NCBI GenBank assembly: GCA_011049175.1
Contig: DSCJ01000113.1
Span: 1-53,135 of the forward strand
Direction of reading: 5' to 3'
Origin: Bacteroidota bacterium
GTDB taxonomy: Bacteria; Bacteroidota; Bacteroidia; Bacteroidales; VadinHA17
Length of the DNA: 53,135 bases
The notes under the pieces were generated by a model that searched no databases, had not been told where the DNA came from, and was given only the letters and a program-made list of their open reading frames with translations. Position 1 is the stretch's first letter; each line of letters begins with the position of its first letter. A program made the translations under genes and the position numbers. Below, piece by piece: positions 1-8,300 of this stretch.

Positions 1-4
1 CATA

Positions 5-34
5 GCTCAGTAGAGGTGGCCTGTTTGCAGAAAC
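5..34 (+). repeat. Dispersed hairpin repeat, copy 1 (degenerate stem)
   Basis: This 30-base segment matches copy 2 (331-360) at about 25 of 30 positions. The last 17 bases, GGCCTGTTTGCAGAAAC, are identical. The 5' half, which forms a clean hairpin in copy 2, is partly decayed here. It lies in non-coding sequence at the window start. Function is unknown; it resembles short intergenic repeats seen in many Bacteroidota genomes. Confidence 0.5.
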
Positions 35-64
35 TTGATTTATTCATCCCGCCGGCCGGTGTTT

Positions 65-87
65 CGCTCCGTTCCCGAAACGGAGCG
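65..87. repeat. Inverted repeat, 9-bp arms
   Basis: CGCTCCGTT (65-73) and AACGGAGCG (79-87) are perfect reverse complements around a 5-base loop. No T-run follows, so it is not an obvious terminator. It lies directly beside a second inverted repeat at 89-116. Confidence 0.7.
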
Positions 88-88
88 A

Positions 89-116
89 CATGCTTTTTTG
101 GGGGCAAAAAAGCATG
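89..116. repeat. Inverted repeat, 12-bp arms, GGGG loop
   Basis: CATGCTTTTTTG (89-100) and CAAAAAAGCATG (105-116) pair perfectly across a GGGG loop. The A/T tracts lie inside the stem. It could be a structured RNA element or part of a dispersed repeat; no neighbouring gene end explains it as a terminator. Confidence 0.7.
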
Positions 117-190
117 CAAAAAATCCTTCGGCTGCTGATGCTTTTATGGAAAAACTACGGCGGGGCAAAGCCTGCCGCGATCCAAACCCG

Positions 191-218
191 TCCCTGACGG
201 CGCTGTGCCTGTCAGGGA
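191..218. repeat. Inverted repeat, 8-bp arms
   Basis: TCCCTGAC (191-198) and GTCAGGGA (211-218) pair perfectly around a 12-base loop. It is the third hairpin in the gene-free stretch between the two 30-base repeat copies. Confidence 0.6.
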
Positions 219-330
219 CTCAGACAGGATCGCTGCACAGGCCTTCCCACTTCTTCCCCCGCCTTGTTTTTCTCATAAAACCCTCAGAGGCCAATTCTTT
301 TGATGAATTTCGTTGAAATACCGGCACACA

Positions 331-360
331 GCTCCGCAGGAGCGGCCTGTTTGCAGAAAC
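331..360 (+). repeat. Dispersed hairpin repeat, copy 2 (intact)
   Basis: The copy starts with a perfect 5-bp hairpin, GCTCC-GCA-GGAGC (331-343), followed by the tail GGCCTGTTTGCAGAAAC (344-360). The tail is identical to copy 1 at 18-34. A third, diverged copy lies on the minus strand at 2697-2726, where the stem is GCCGC/GCGGC instead, so pairing is kept while the bases differ. Confidence 0.6.
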
Positions 361-370
361 GGGGGTGACG

Positions 371-405
371 AAAAAAAGATCCCCGCACATGCGGTGCGGG
401 GATCT
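371..405 (-). terminator. Rho-independent terminator of the M3 peptidase gene
   Basis: A perfect 12-bp stem (377-388 with 394-405, loop ATGCG) is GC-rich. Read on the minus strand it is followed by seven T residues (371-377 on the plus strand are A). It lies about 30 bases beyond the stop codon of the minus-strand peptidase gene, the expected place for its terminator. Confidence 0.9.
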
Positions 406-436
406 GCCCATAGGTTCAGGGTCAGGTTGGGTGGTT

Positions 437-2530
437 TTAATCTATAAATCCTCTGTTACGGAGAAGGGCTTCGATACTGGGATCTTTTCCCCGGAAGTTC
501 CTGTACAATTGAGCCGGATCTTCCGAACGTCCTTTCGAAAGCACATGCTCCCGGAAACGGGCGGCTACCTCCTGATTGAAAATATCGCCGGTCTCTTTGA
601 ACGCCTCAAATGCGTCGGCATCCAGCTGTTCCGACCAGCTGTATGAATAATAACCTGCGGAATAGCCCCCGATGATATGGCTGAAGTAAGTGGTTCGGTA
701 CCTGGGAAGGATCTCATCGATCAGCCCCCATTCGTCCATGGTTTGTTCTTCAAACGCCAGAACATCTTCCAGCGAAGGCTCTGTCAGGGTATGGTATTCC
801 ATGTCCAGTATGGATGCTGCCATGTATTCCACGGTGGCAAAACCCTGGTTGAAGTTGCCGGCTTCCCTGATCTTTTCAACCAGTTCAGTGGGGATCACCT
901 CACCTGTTTCGTAATGATGGGCGTACATTTCCAGTACTTCGGGTTCGGTAACCCAGTGTTCCATGATCTGGCTGGGCAGTTCAACAAAATCGCGGGGAAC
1001 GCTTCCCAGGCCGGGATAAGGCACATCGTTAAAGAGAGAATGCAGGGCATGGCCGAACTCATGGAACATGGTTTCCACTTCCTCGAAGGTGAGGAGGGCG
1101 GGTTTGTTGCCGGTAGGTCTGGAAAAATTACCCACTACCGATACAATGGGAGTGATCTTTTTCCCATCGCGGTAGTGAGCCCTGCGAAATCCTGTGGTCC
1201 ATGCACCCACCCTTTTGCCTGGCCGGGGATGCCAGTCGGTGTACAGAAGACCCAGGTGCGAGCCGTCTTTATCGGTAACCTCGAACACTTCGGCTTCTTC
1301 ATGATAGGTGGGGATGTCGGTGCGTTTCTTAAAGGTGATTCCGTAAAGTTTGGTAGCCACGTCGAACATTCCCTGCTGGGCGTTTTCCATCACCAGGTAG
1401 GGGCGGACCATCTCATCGTCCAGCTTGAATTTTTCCTTTTTGATCTTTTCGGTGTAATACCACCAGTCCCAGCTGGCCAGGTCGAAATCGTTCCCTTCCT
1501 CTTCGATCAGGTCCTGCTGGGCCCTGGCTTCCTCTTTTGCTACTGGCAGGGCAGCATCCCATACCTGTTCCATGAAATGGAAAACGGTTTCCGGGTTTTT
1601 GGCCATATTCCTTTCCAGCACATAATGGGCATGGGTGGCATAACCCAGCATCCGGGCACGTTTCACGCGAAGGTTAATGATCTCCTTCACAATCTCCTTG
1701 TTGTCATATTCATTATCGTTGTTACAACGCATGAAATATCCACGGTACAATTTTTCACGCAGGTCCCTTTTTTCGGAATATTGCAGGAAGGGGATCATGC
1801 TGGGTTTCTGCAGAGTGAAAACCCATTTGCCTTCCAGCCCTTCGTCCGCTGCGGTTTCGGCTGCCGCGCTGATCACATTGTCGGGCAATCCGGCCAGGTC
1901 TTCTTCCTTTTCGATCACCAGCTTGAAATGGTTGGTCTCGGCCAGGAGATTATCGCCGAACTTCACACTCAGTTCCGACAGGCGTTCATTGATCTTTCTC
2001 AGCTCGGCCTTTTGCTCCTCGGGAAGGTTTGCTCCGTTGCGGACAAAATCCTGGTAGGTTAATTCCAGCAGGGTCATCTGTGGGGCGGTCAGGTCCAGTT
2101 CATTCCGTTTTTCCCATACCCTTTTCACCCGGTCGAACAGTTCGGGGTTCAGGCTGATATTGTTGTAATGTTTTGTCAGCAAGGGCGAGCTTTCCCTGTT
2201 CACAGCCTGCATCTCCGGATTGGTGTTAGCTGAATTGATGGGGGAGAAGGTGCTTCTTACCTTATCGAGCATCTGCCCCGACAGGTCGAGGGCAACAATC
2301 GTGTTCTCGAACCCCGGTTCTTCCGGGTTGCTGACAATGTCTTCGATCTCCTTGTTGTGCTCTTCCATGGCAGCCAGGTAGGCCGGCATGTAATGTTCCA
2401 CCCTGATCCTGTCAAAGGGAGGCACACCGAAAGGGGTATCCCATTCCTGGAAGAAGGGATTGATCTCTTCCTGCTTACAGGCACTCATAACCAGCAGTAA
2501 AGCGGCGAATATAAAAAAATACTTTCTCAT
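437..2530 (-). CDS. M3-family oligopeptidase / peptidyl-dipeptidase lipoprotein (Dcp-like)
   Basis: This 697-residue zinc metallopeptidase of family M3 (thimet oligopeptidase/Dcp group) degrades short peptides. The HEFGH zinc site begins at residue 490, with ligands H490 and H494, catalytic E491 and the third ligand E517 in the following FVELPSQ segment. The tyrosine/glycine-rich C-terminal segment (GGYSAGYYSYSW) that binds substrate in this family is also present. The N-terminus is a lipoprotein signal with lipobox MSAC (Cys18), so unlike cytoplasmic Dcp it should be anchored in the envelope, probably facing the periplasm. Length is normal for the family. It is a single-gene unit with its own terminator at 371-405. 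The family is certain; dipeptidyl versus oligopeptidase specificity cannot be read from sequence. Confidence 0.95.
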   Translation of the reverse strand: MRKYFFIFAALLLVMSACKQEEINPFFQEWDTPFGVPPFDRIRVEHYMPAYLAAMEEHNKEIEDIVSNPEEPGFENTIVALDLSGQMLDKVRSTFSPINSANTNPEMQAVNRESSPLLTKHYNNISLNPELFDRVKRVWEKRNELDLTAPQMTLLELTYQDFVRNGANLPEEQKAELRKINERLSELSVKFGDNLLAETNHFKLVIEKEEDLAGLPDNVISAAAETAADEGLEGKWVFTLQKPSMIPFLQYSEKRDLREKLYRGYFMRCNNDNEYDNKEIVKEIINLRVKRARMLGYATHAHYVLERNMAKNPETVFHFMEQVWDAALPVAKEEARAQQDLIEEEGNDFDLASWDWWYYTEKIKKEKFKLDDEMVRPYLVMENAQQGMFDVATKLYGITFKKRTDIPTYHEEAEVFEVTDKDGSHLGLLYTDWHPRPGKRVGAWTTGFRRAHYRDGKKITPIVSVVGNFSRPTGNKPALLTFEEVETMFHEFGHALHSLFNDVPYPGLGSVPRDFVELPSQIMEHWVTEPEVLEMYAHHYETGEVIPTELVEKIREAGNFNQGFATVEYMAASILDMEYHTLTEPSLEDVLAFEEQTMDEWGLIDEILPRYRTTYFSHIIGGYSAGYYSYSWSEQLDADAFEAFKETGDIFNQEVAARFREHVLSKGRSEDPAQLYRNFRGKDPSIEALLRNRGFID

Positions 2531-2696
2531 AGGTTTTTGATGGTTTAGGGTTTGATGTCATGCCATAAAGATAATGATTTAACGGAGACGTTTTCCTGTT
2601 GAAGAACAGGGAAAAGGCGTTTCTCAGACGGTTGATTCTACTTATCACCTTTTAACAGGCTACTTATGCGGAGTTCCTTGTCCCGGATTCTCCTGT

Positions 2697-2726
2697 GTTT
2701 CTAAAAGCAGGCCGCCGCTGTGCGGC
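2697..2726 (-). repeat. Dispersed hairpin repeat, copy 3 (diverged, compensatory stem)
   Basis: On the minus strand this reads as a GCCGC-ACA-GCGGC hairpin followed by GGCCTGCTTTTAGAAAC. It matches copy 2 (331-360) at about 22 of 30 positions. The stem differs at several bases but still pairs perfectly, which suggests the fold rather than the bases is kept. It lies in the 287-base gap between the peptidase start and the end of the membrane protease gene. The rest of the gap has a low-complexity stretch (about 2735-2770) but no gene. Confidence 0.45.
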
Positions 2727-2817
2727 ACTGGTGGGTGTAATGGTGTGATCGGGTGATGGGTGATGGAGAGGGGGAGTGGATTGGAACAATCCCCTTGCCT
2801 GTTTTTCGTTGATCGTT

Positions 2818-3600
2818 TCATCCCACCAGCCCCCATACAACATGCCACACCATATCGGCCCAGAAATGGATGCCCACGGCTGCCAGGAACCCCGATTTCC
2901 TGAAAAAATAAGCGGCAAAAACGGAAATAACTCCGTTCAGCAGAAAAATTTCGCCCAGCAGCAGGGAAGGGATGGCCGACAGGGATTCAAGCTGAAAGAA
3001 GACCATGACTGACGGCATGTGCCCTGCTCCGAATGCGATGGCAGAAAAAAGGGTAACAATCCAGAAAATGCCGTTCTGCCATTTTCCCTTCAGTATCACT
3101 TTCGACACCAGCCACACCCAGAAGGAGATGAAAAACAGACGAAAGATAATTTCTTCTCCGATGGCAGCGGTGGCCGAAGCTACCAACGATGTGGGAAAGG
3201 GAGGATGTGGCAGGAGACCCAGGGAGTGGAACCGGCTGAACACCTCATCACAGAGAATGATGAAAAGGCCCAGGAAAATGCCTGTCACGAGCGGGACCAG
3301 AAATCTCTGACGGTGTGAAACCGACGGGTCGAGTATTCCAGCAAACCCCAGCTTCCGTGACAGGTAGAGCCCCAGCAACCCCAGCCCGCCGTAAATCACC
3401 AGCATGATGGCGGCATTGACCAGGCCCAGCACCCACCGGGGAGCCGGTAGCCCCTGCTCAGGCATTACGGGGGCATAATCGCCCTGCGGCAGGAATACGT
3501 TGACAGCCGCCAGAACAGCCAGGAGGAGCACAAGGCCGGCATACAGGAGAATGTCCTTATCCTTTCGCACAGGTGTCATTTTTGCTTTCATTTTGAACAT
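2818..3600 (-). CDS. CPBP-family intramembrane metalloprotease
   Basis: A 260-residue polytopic membrane protein with the CPBP (CaaX protease and bacteriocin-processing, Abi/Rce1-like) motifs. Motif 1, EExxxR, is E149-E150-I-I-F-R154; motif 2, FxxxH, is F190-H194; motif 3, HxxxD, is H245-D249. About seven or eight hydrophobic segments are visible. The family are glutamate-type intramembrane proteases; bacterial members have been tied to bacteriocin self-immunity or peptide maturation, but no substrate can be proposed here. The charged N-terminus (several Lys/Arg before residue 16) precedes the first helix at about residues 18-37. Two further Met codons lie within the first eight residues, so the exact start is uncertain by a few codons. 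It appears monocistronic, with no peptide-substrate gene beside it. Confidence 0.88.
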   Translation of the reverse strand: MFKMKAKMTPVRKDKDILLYAGLVLLLAVLAAVNVFLPQGDYAPVMPEQGLPAPRWVLGLVNAAIMLVIYGGLGLLGLYLSRKLGFAGILDPSVSHRQRFLVPLVTGIFLGLFIILCDEVFSRFHSLGLLPHPPFPTSLVASATAAIGEEIIFRLFFISFWVWLVSKVILKGKWQNGIFWIVTLFSAIAFGAGHMPSVMVFFQLESLSAIPSLLLGEIFLLNGVISVFAAYFFRKSGFLAAVGIHFWADMVWHVVWGLVG

Positions 3601-3714
3601 ATTTTCCAGTTCATAACCTGTTTACAGCCCATCAAAAAAAAATACCGGATAATTATATTTTGCCCTGCCACCTTGAAGATAATTCCGGCCCCGGGTGGTT
3701 GCCGTTTTCTATAT

Positions 3715-4197
3715 TTACTGCAGCCTCTGCATTTTATCCTCCGTCAGCCGGTAAACCACCCAGTCGCTCATGGGCACGGCGCCCAGCTTCTCATAGAATT
3801 TCCGGGCAGGATTCCAGTGCAGCACTGCCCATTCCATCCGTCCGCATCCGCGTTGCCGGGCAATCTGCACCAGTTCCATCATCAGGGCTTTGCCGATACC
3901 CTGGCCCCGGAACCTTTCCCTGACAAAAATATCTTCCAGATACAGGCCGGGTTTTCCCACAAAAGTGGAAAAGTTGTGAAAGAACAGGGCGAATCCGGCG
4001 GTTTCGCTTTCCCATTCGGCCAGAAGCACTTCGGCGGCGGGCCGTTCGCCGAACAGGTTTTTCTTCAGAATTTCCGGAGCGGCCACCGCCTCGTTTTCCA
4101 GCTTTTCATAAACGGCCAGCTCTTTGATGAGCTGTGCGATCAGCTCTGCATCTTCCGGCCGGGCATGCCTGATATGTAACGGAGCGGAAGGTTTCAT
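3715..4197 (-). CDS. GNAT-family N-acetyltransferase (SSAT-like)
   Basis: A 160-residue GCN5-related acetyltransferase. The acetyl-CoA pyrophosphate loop is R97-G-Q-G-I-G102 in motif A. The C-terminal FYEKLGA block carries Tyr135, at the position of the general acid in spermidine/spermine and thialysine acetyltransferases. The sequence runs from the N-terminal HIRHARPEDAELI block to the GLYLEDIFV strand before motif A, and this layout matches the diamine/thialysine acetyltransferase subgroup. A small amine as substrate is therefore plausible but unproven. It starts only 3 bases after the aldo/keto reductase stop codon, so the two genes are almost certainly co-transcribed. Full length, with no sign of damage. 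Confidence 0.92.
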   Translation of the reverse strand: MKPSAPLHIRHARPEDAELIAQLIKELAVYEKLENEAVAAPEILKKNLFGERPAAEVLLAEWESETAGFALFFHNFSTFVGKPGLYLEDIFVRERFRGQGIGKALMMELVQIARQRGCGRMEWAVLHWNPARKFYEKLGAVPMSDWVVYRLTEDKMQRLQ

Positions 4198-4200
4198 GGG

Positions 4201-5229
4201 TTATGCTGTTTTTATGGAAAATGTTATCCATCCGGGTATTTCCGACAATACCTTATCGATCCGGGCCAGTTCGTCTGTACTGAATTCCGGCTTCTCCAGG
4301 GAGGCCAGATTTTCCAGCAACTGCTCCCTGCTGCTGGCTCCCACCAGTACCGATGTGATCCTTTCGTCGCGCAGCACCCAGGCCAGGGCCATCTGGGCGA
4401 GGCTCTGCCCCCGTTTGTCGGCCAGCGCCTGCAGTTGCCGTACTTTGCTGACAACCTGGGGAGTAATGTGCTCTTTCTTCAGAAATCCGTGGGGTTTGGC
4501 GGCCCGGGAATCATCAGGTATTCCCTGCAGGTACCGGTTGGTAAGTACTCCCTGAGCCAGGGGACTAAAGGCAATGCATCCGGTTCCTTCCTCCAGGAGC
4601 ACATCCAGGAGTTTATCTTCCACCCACCGGTCGAGCATGGAATACCTGGGCTGGTGGATCAGACAGGGGGTTCCCTGTTCCCGCAGCCAGGCTATGGCCT
4701 TCCGGCTGGTTTCGGCATCATAATTGGAAATGCCCGCATACAGGGCTTTTCCCTGTTTTACCGCATGGGAAAGGGCTCCCAGGGTTTCTTCCAGTGGCGT
4801 TTCCCGATCGGGGCGGTGTGAATAGAAAATGTCCACGTAATCCAGTCCAAGCCGTCGAAGACTCTGGTCAAGGCTGGCCAGCAGGTACTTGCGCGAACCC
4901 CAGTCGCCGTAAGGCCCGGGCCACATGGTATAACCCGCTTTGGTGGAGATGATCATCTCATCGCGGTAGGCTTTCAGGTCCTGGTGCAGGATCTTTCCGA
5001 AATTCTCCTCTGCCGCACCGGGAGGCGGACCGTAATTGTTGGCCAGGTCGAAATGGGTGATTCCGGCATCAAAAGCCGTGCGAATGATATCCCTGGCTGT
5101 TTCGAAAGAATCGACATGGCCGAAATTGTGCCACAGGCCGAGGGAAACGGCCGGCAACAGAATGCCGCTTTTCCCACAACGCCTGTATGCCATGTGATCG
5201 TACCGCTGAGGATGGGGAAGATGGCTCAT
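4201..5229 (-). CDS. gpr: Aldo/keto reductase, YghZ/Gpr-like (L-glyceraldehyde 3-phosphate reductase type)
   Basis: A 342-residue NADPH-dependent aldo/keto reductase that follows E. coli YghZ (Gpr) closely along its whole length, as judged from memory of that protein. Shared blocks include the N-terminal YRRCGKSG segment, SLGLWHNFGH and NNYGPPPG. The catalytic tetrad is D61, Y66, K97 and H138 (YSHRPD). The E. coli enzyme reduces L-glyceraldehyde 3-phosphate and methylglyoxal, so a detoxifying role is a reasonable inference. It is the first gene of a two-gene minus-strand unit with the GNAT gene and is divergent from the AddA-like gene across a 148-base gap. The soluble, signal-free N-terminus fits a cytoplasmic protein. 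Confidence 0.93.
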   Translation of the reverse strand: MSHLPHPQRYDHMAYRRCGKSGILLPAVSLGLWHNFGHVDSFETARDIIRTAFDAGITHFDLANNYGPPPGAAEENFGKILHQDLKAYRDEMIISTKAGYTMWPGPYGDWGSRKYLLASLDQSLRRLGLDYVDIFYSHRPDRETPLEETLGALSHAVKQGKALYAGISNYDAETSRKAIAWLREQGTPCLIHQPRYSMLDRWVEDKLLDVLLEEGTGCIAFSPLAQGVLTNRYLQGIPDDSRAAKPHGFLKKEHITPQVVSKVRQLQALADKRGQSLAQMALAWVLRDERITSVLVGASSREQLLENLASLEKPEFSTDELARIDKVLSEIPGWITFSIKTA

Positions 5230-5364
5230 AACAGGTTTTTTTTGTTACACATTCATTTCAGGCACCGGGCCCTGAACTTTTGAAGTATGGTCAGAGCCCC
5301 TGCCTGTTAATACAAAATAAATAATTATTTGCCGGTTTACCGGGCAGATTAAGCAGGAATGAAT

Positions 5365-5372
5365 TAATTTTG
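5365..5372 (+). promoter_or_regulatory. Possible Bacteroidota -7 promoter box (TAATTTTG)
   Basis: TAATTTTG fits the Bacteroidota sigma-ABfr -7 consensus TAnnTTTG exactly and ends 5 bases before the ATG of the AddA-like gene. If used, the transcript would have almost no leader. No -33 TTTG box is found at the right distance (the nearest, 5328-5331, is too far), so the call is weak. Confidence 0.3.
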
Positions 5373-5377
5373 ATGAC

Positions 5378-8300
5378 ATGTCTATCAAGTTTACACCCGA
5401 TACAGCTTCCCTGCGCGTTTATCGTGCTTCCGCCGGATCGGGTAAAACATTCCGGCTGACCGGCGATTTCCTGCAGATGATTTTCCACGATCCGGCCCGT
5501 TACCGGCATATCCTTGCCGTTACTTTTACCAACAGGGCTACTGCCGAAATGAAAACCCGCATCATTGGCGAACTGTATGTGCTGGCGACGGGAGAGAAAT
5601 CAGATTACCTCGGGGAACTGTGCCGGGAAACGGGGTATGAGCCCGGAAAAATACGGGAAAGAGCCGGGGAGATTCTGAAACGCCTGCTTCATGATTACAG
5701 CCGGTTCTCGGTGGGTACTATCGACAGCTTTTTTCAGCGGGTGTTGCAGCAGTTTTCCCGCGAGATTGGCCGGGCGGGGGGATATACCCTTGAACTCGAC
5801 ACTGACCACGTGCTGAATGAGGCAATCGACCGGATGATGCGTTCCCTGGGTGGCGACCCCGCGCTGAAAGACTGGCTTGTTCGCTATTCCCTCGATACGG
5901 TGGAGGAAGGAAAAAGCTGGAACATTCTTTCTTCCATCCGGAAGCTGGGGGAGGAACTTTTTAAAGAGTCATACCAGTCAGTTGATCCCGGCTGGTTTGA
6001 AATATACCGGGATAAGGATGAACTGAAAAGGGTGGTGGGCAGGATGCGAAGTGTGAAGGCCCGGTTCGAACAGGAAATGATGGATATTGGAAGCCAAGGC
6101 CTGAAGATCATGGAGCAGCACGATCTGGTGCCGTCTGATTTCAAGGGCGGCAGCAGGTCGTTTGTGAATTATTTCGGCAAGCTGGCCGGGGGCGATGATT
6201 TTGAACCGGGAAAAAAAGCCCAGCAGGCGTGCGACCGGGTAGAGGAATGGTTTCCCCGGGGAACAGATAAGGAGGAAGCCATCCGTCATGCATTCGACAG
6301 CGGTTTGAACAGCCTGCTGAAAAACGCACTGGGAAAGTATGAAAAAGAAATTGTACAATACAACAGCGTTTGTCTTGTTTTGAGAAACCTGTATGCCACG
6401 GCCATTCTGGGCGATCTTGCCCGGCATGTAAGGGATTACCTGATGGAGGAAGATCTTTTCCTTCTGGCCGATGCCGGCCGTTTCCTGAGAAAGATCATTG
6501 GGCCGGACGACGCTCCGTTTATTTATGAAAAGATCGGGAACCGCTACCTGCATTTTATGATCGATGAGTTTCAGGATACCTCCCGATATCAATGGGAAAA
6601 TTTCCTGCCTCTTGTTCGTAATGGCCTGGCGCAAAACCATTCCAGCCTTCTGGTAGGCGACGTGAAGCAATCGATCTACCGCTGGAGGAATTCCGACTGG
6701 CATATCCTGGCCGGCGAAGTGGAGAGGCAGTTTTCTGAAGAACAGCTGCACTTCAATACCCTGCATACCAACTGGCGAAGCCATGAACATGTGGTGGCTT
6801 TCAACAATGCTTTCTTTGGAATGGCTGCTGAAAGCATGCAGGAAAAATTCAGGCAGGATACCGAAGAGGCTGGTTATCCCGATCCGGGCGCCGGGGAACT
6901 GATCACGCGGGCTTATGACCGGGTGGAACAGTCGCTTCCGCGGAACCATAAAAAACCCGGGGGGTATGTGCGGATTGAATTTGTGGATAAGCAGGGTATG
7001 AACGAAACGGTACCGGCAGCTATTCCCGGCTGGCTGGAGAAGCTGCAGGAACTGGGCTACCGGCCGGGGGAAGTGGCTATACTGGTAAGGAAAAAGGAGG
7101 AAGGAGCCAGAGTGGCGGAAGCGGTTCAGCAGTATGTAGAGAGCGGCCGGGCAAAGCCGGGTTATTCATACTCGTTGGTTTCCAGCGATTCCCTGCGCCT
7201 GGAACAGGCTGTTTCCGTGAGGTTTATTCTCGCTGTTTTCCGCCGGATGGCTTACCCTGACGATGCCGTTAACCGGGCTCAACTGTACCTGCTTTTTCAC
7301 CGGTACATTCTGGAAGGGGAAGAAGATACGGCACGCATTCATGGCCTTTTCCGTGCAGCAGGGAAACCTGATGAGCCTGCCGGTGAGTTGGTTCGTGAAA
7401 TGCTCGACGACCTGTGCCGCCGCCTGGACGAACCGGGAGGATGGAGCCTGTTTGAACGGACCGAACGCCTGATCCGCCGCTTCGGCCTGCACCTGTTCAG
7501 GGACGAACAGGCCTACCTGCTGGCTTTCCAGGATACCGTGATGGATTTCCAGACCCGGTATTCGGGCGATGTCACCGCCTTTCTGCGCTGGTGGGAGCAG
7601 AAACGGCCCGCCCTGCAGCAGACCGATCAGGAAGGCTCTTTCCGGGTACTTACCATTCACAAGGCCAAGGGACTGGAATTTGAAGCTGTGCTGCTGCCTT
7701 TCTGCAACTGGAATATGGGCGACGGATTTCCCCGCCTGTGGTGTGCCCCCGGTGAATCTTTTCCCCTGTTCCACGGGGTGGTTGCCGTTGACAACCAGAA
7801 AAAGCTGGGGCAATCGCATTTTGCCGGTGAGTACTGGCAGGAAAAACTGAATTCCTATGTGGATAACCTCAACCTGCTGTATGTGGCATTCACACGGGCA
7901 AAAAAGGCCCTGCTGGTATGGTCGCCTTACCCGCCCCAAAAGAACAATCTGACCACGGCGGGCAATCTTCTGTGGCATGTTATTGAAACGGCTGCCGGTA
8001 AAGCGGAGAAGGGGACCCTTCAAAATGTTCTGTCTTCCCCTTTTCACCAGGAGAAAGGGTTGTACGAATACGGTTCTTTTCCGGCCGCCGAACGTGAATT
8101 ACATGCCGAACCCTCAGCATTCGACTATCAGGCATCTTTTTCGGGTGAAGGTGGCTTGCCGCAGAAGGGACTCCGCCTGCGGCAGGAAAGCCTGGAATAT
8201 TTCCGTCTTACCGGTTCGGCAACGGGGCAACGGGTTAACCGGGGAAAGCTGTTGCACGAACTGTTTGAAAAGATTGCCGGCCCGGAAGGTGTAAAAAAGG

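Larger units (their letters stand above)
1..370. other. Gene-free, repeat-rich intergenic stretch
   Basis: No convincing gene lies here. Two overlapping open frames (35-316 plus, 220-411 minus) have low-complexity, arginine/proline-rich translations with no start signal, and I read them as non-coding. The stretch holds two copies of a 30-base repeat at its ends and three strong inverted repeats between them. This is the make-up of a dispersed intergenic element rather than a gene. Confidence 0.6.

Noticed and set aside
35-411. Two overlapping short open frames (35-316 plus, 220-411 minus)
   Set aside because: Both lie over inverted repeats and dispersed repeat copies, have no start signal and have non-protein-like composition; such frames commonly arise from repeats.
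677-2062. 461-codon plus-strand frame opposite the M3 peptidase
   Set aside because: Antisense shadow of a gene with clear catalytic motifs; its translation is rich in His, Phe and Gly without any motif.
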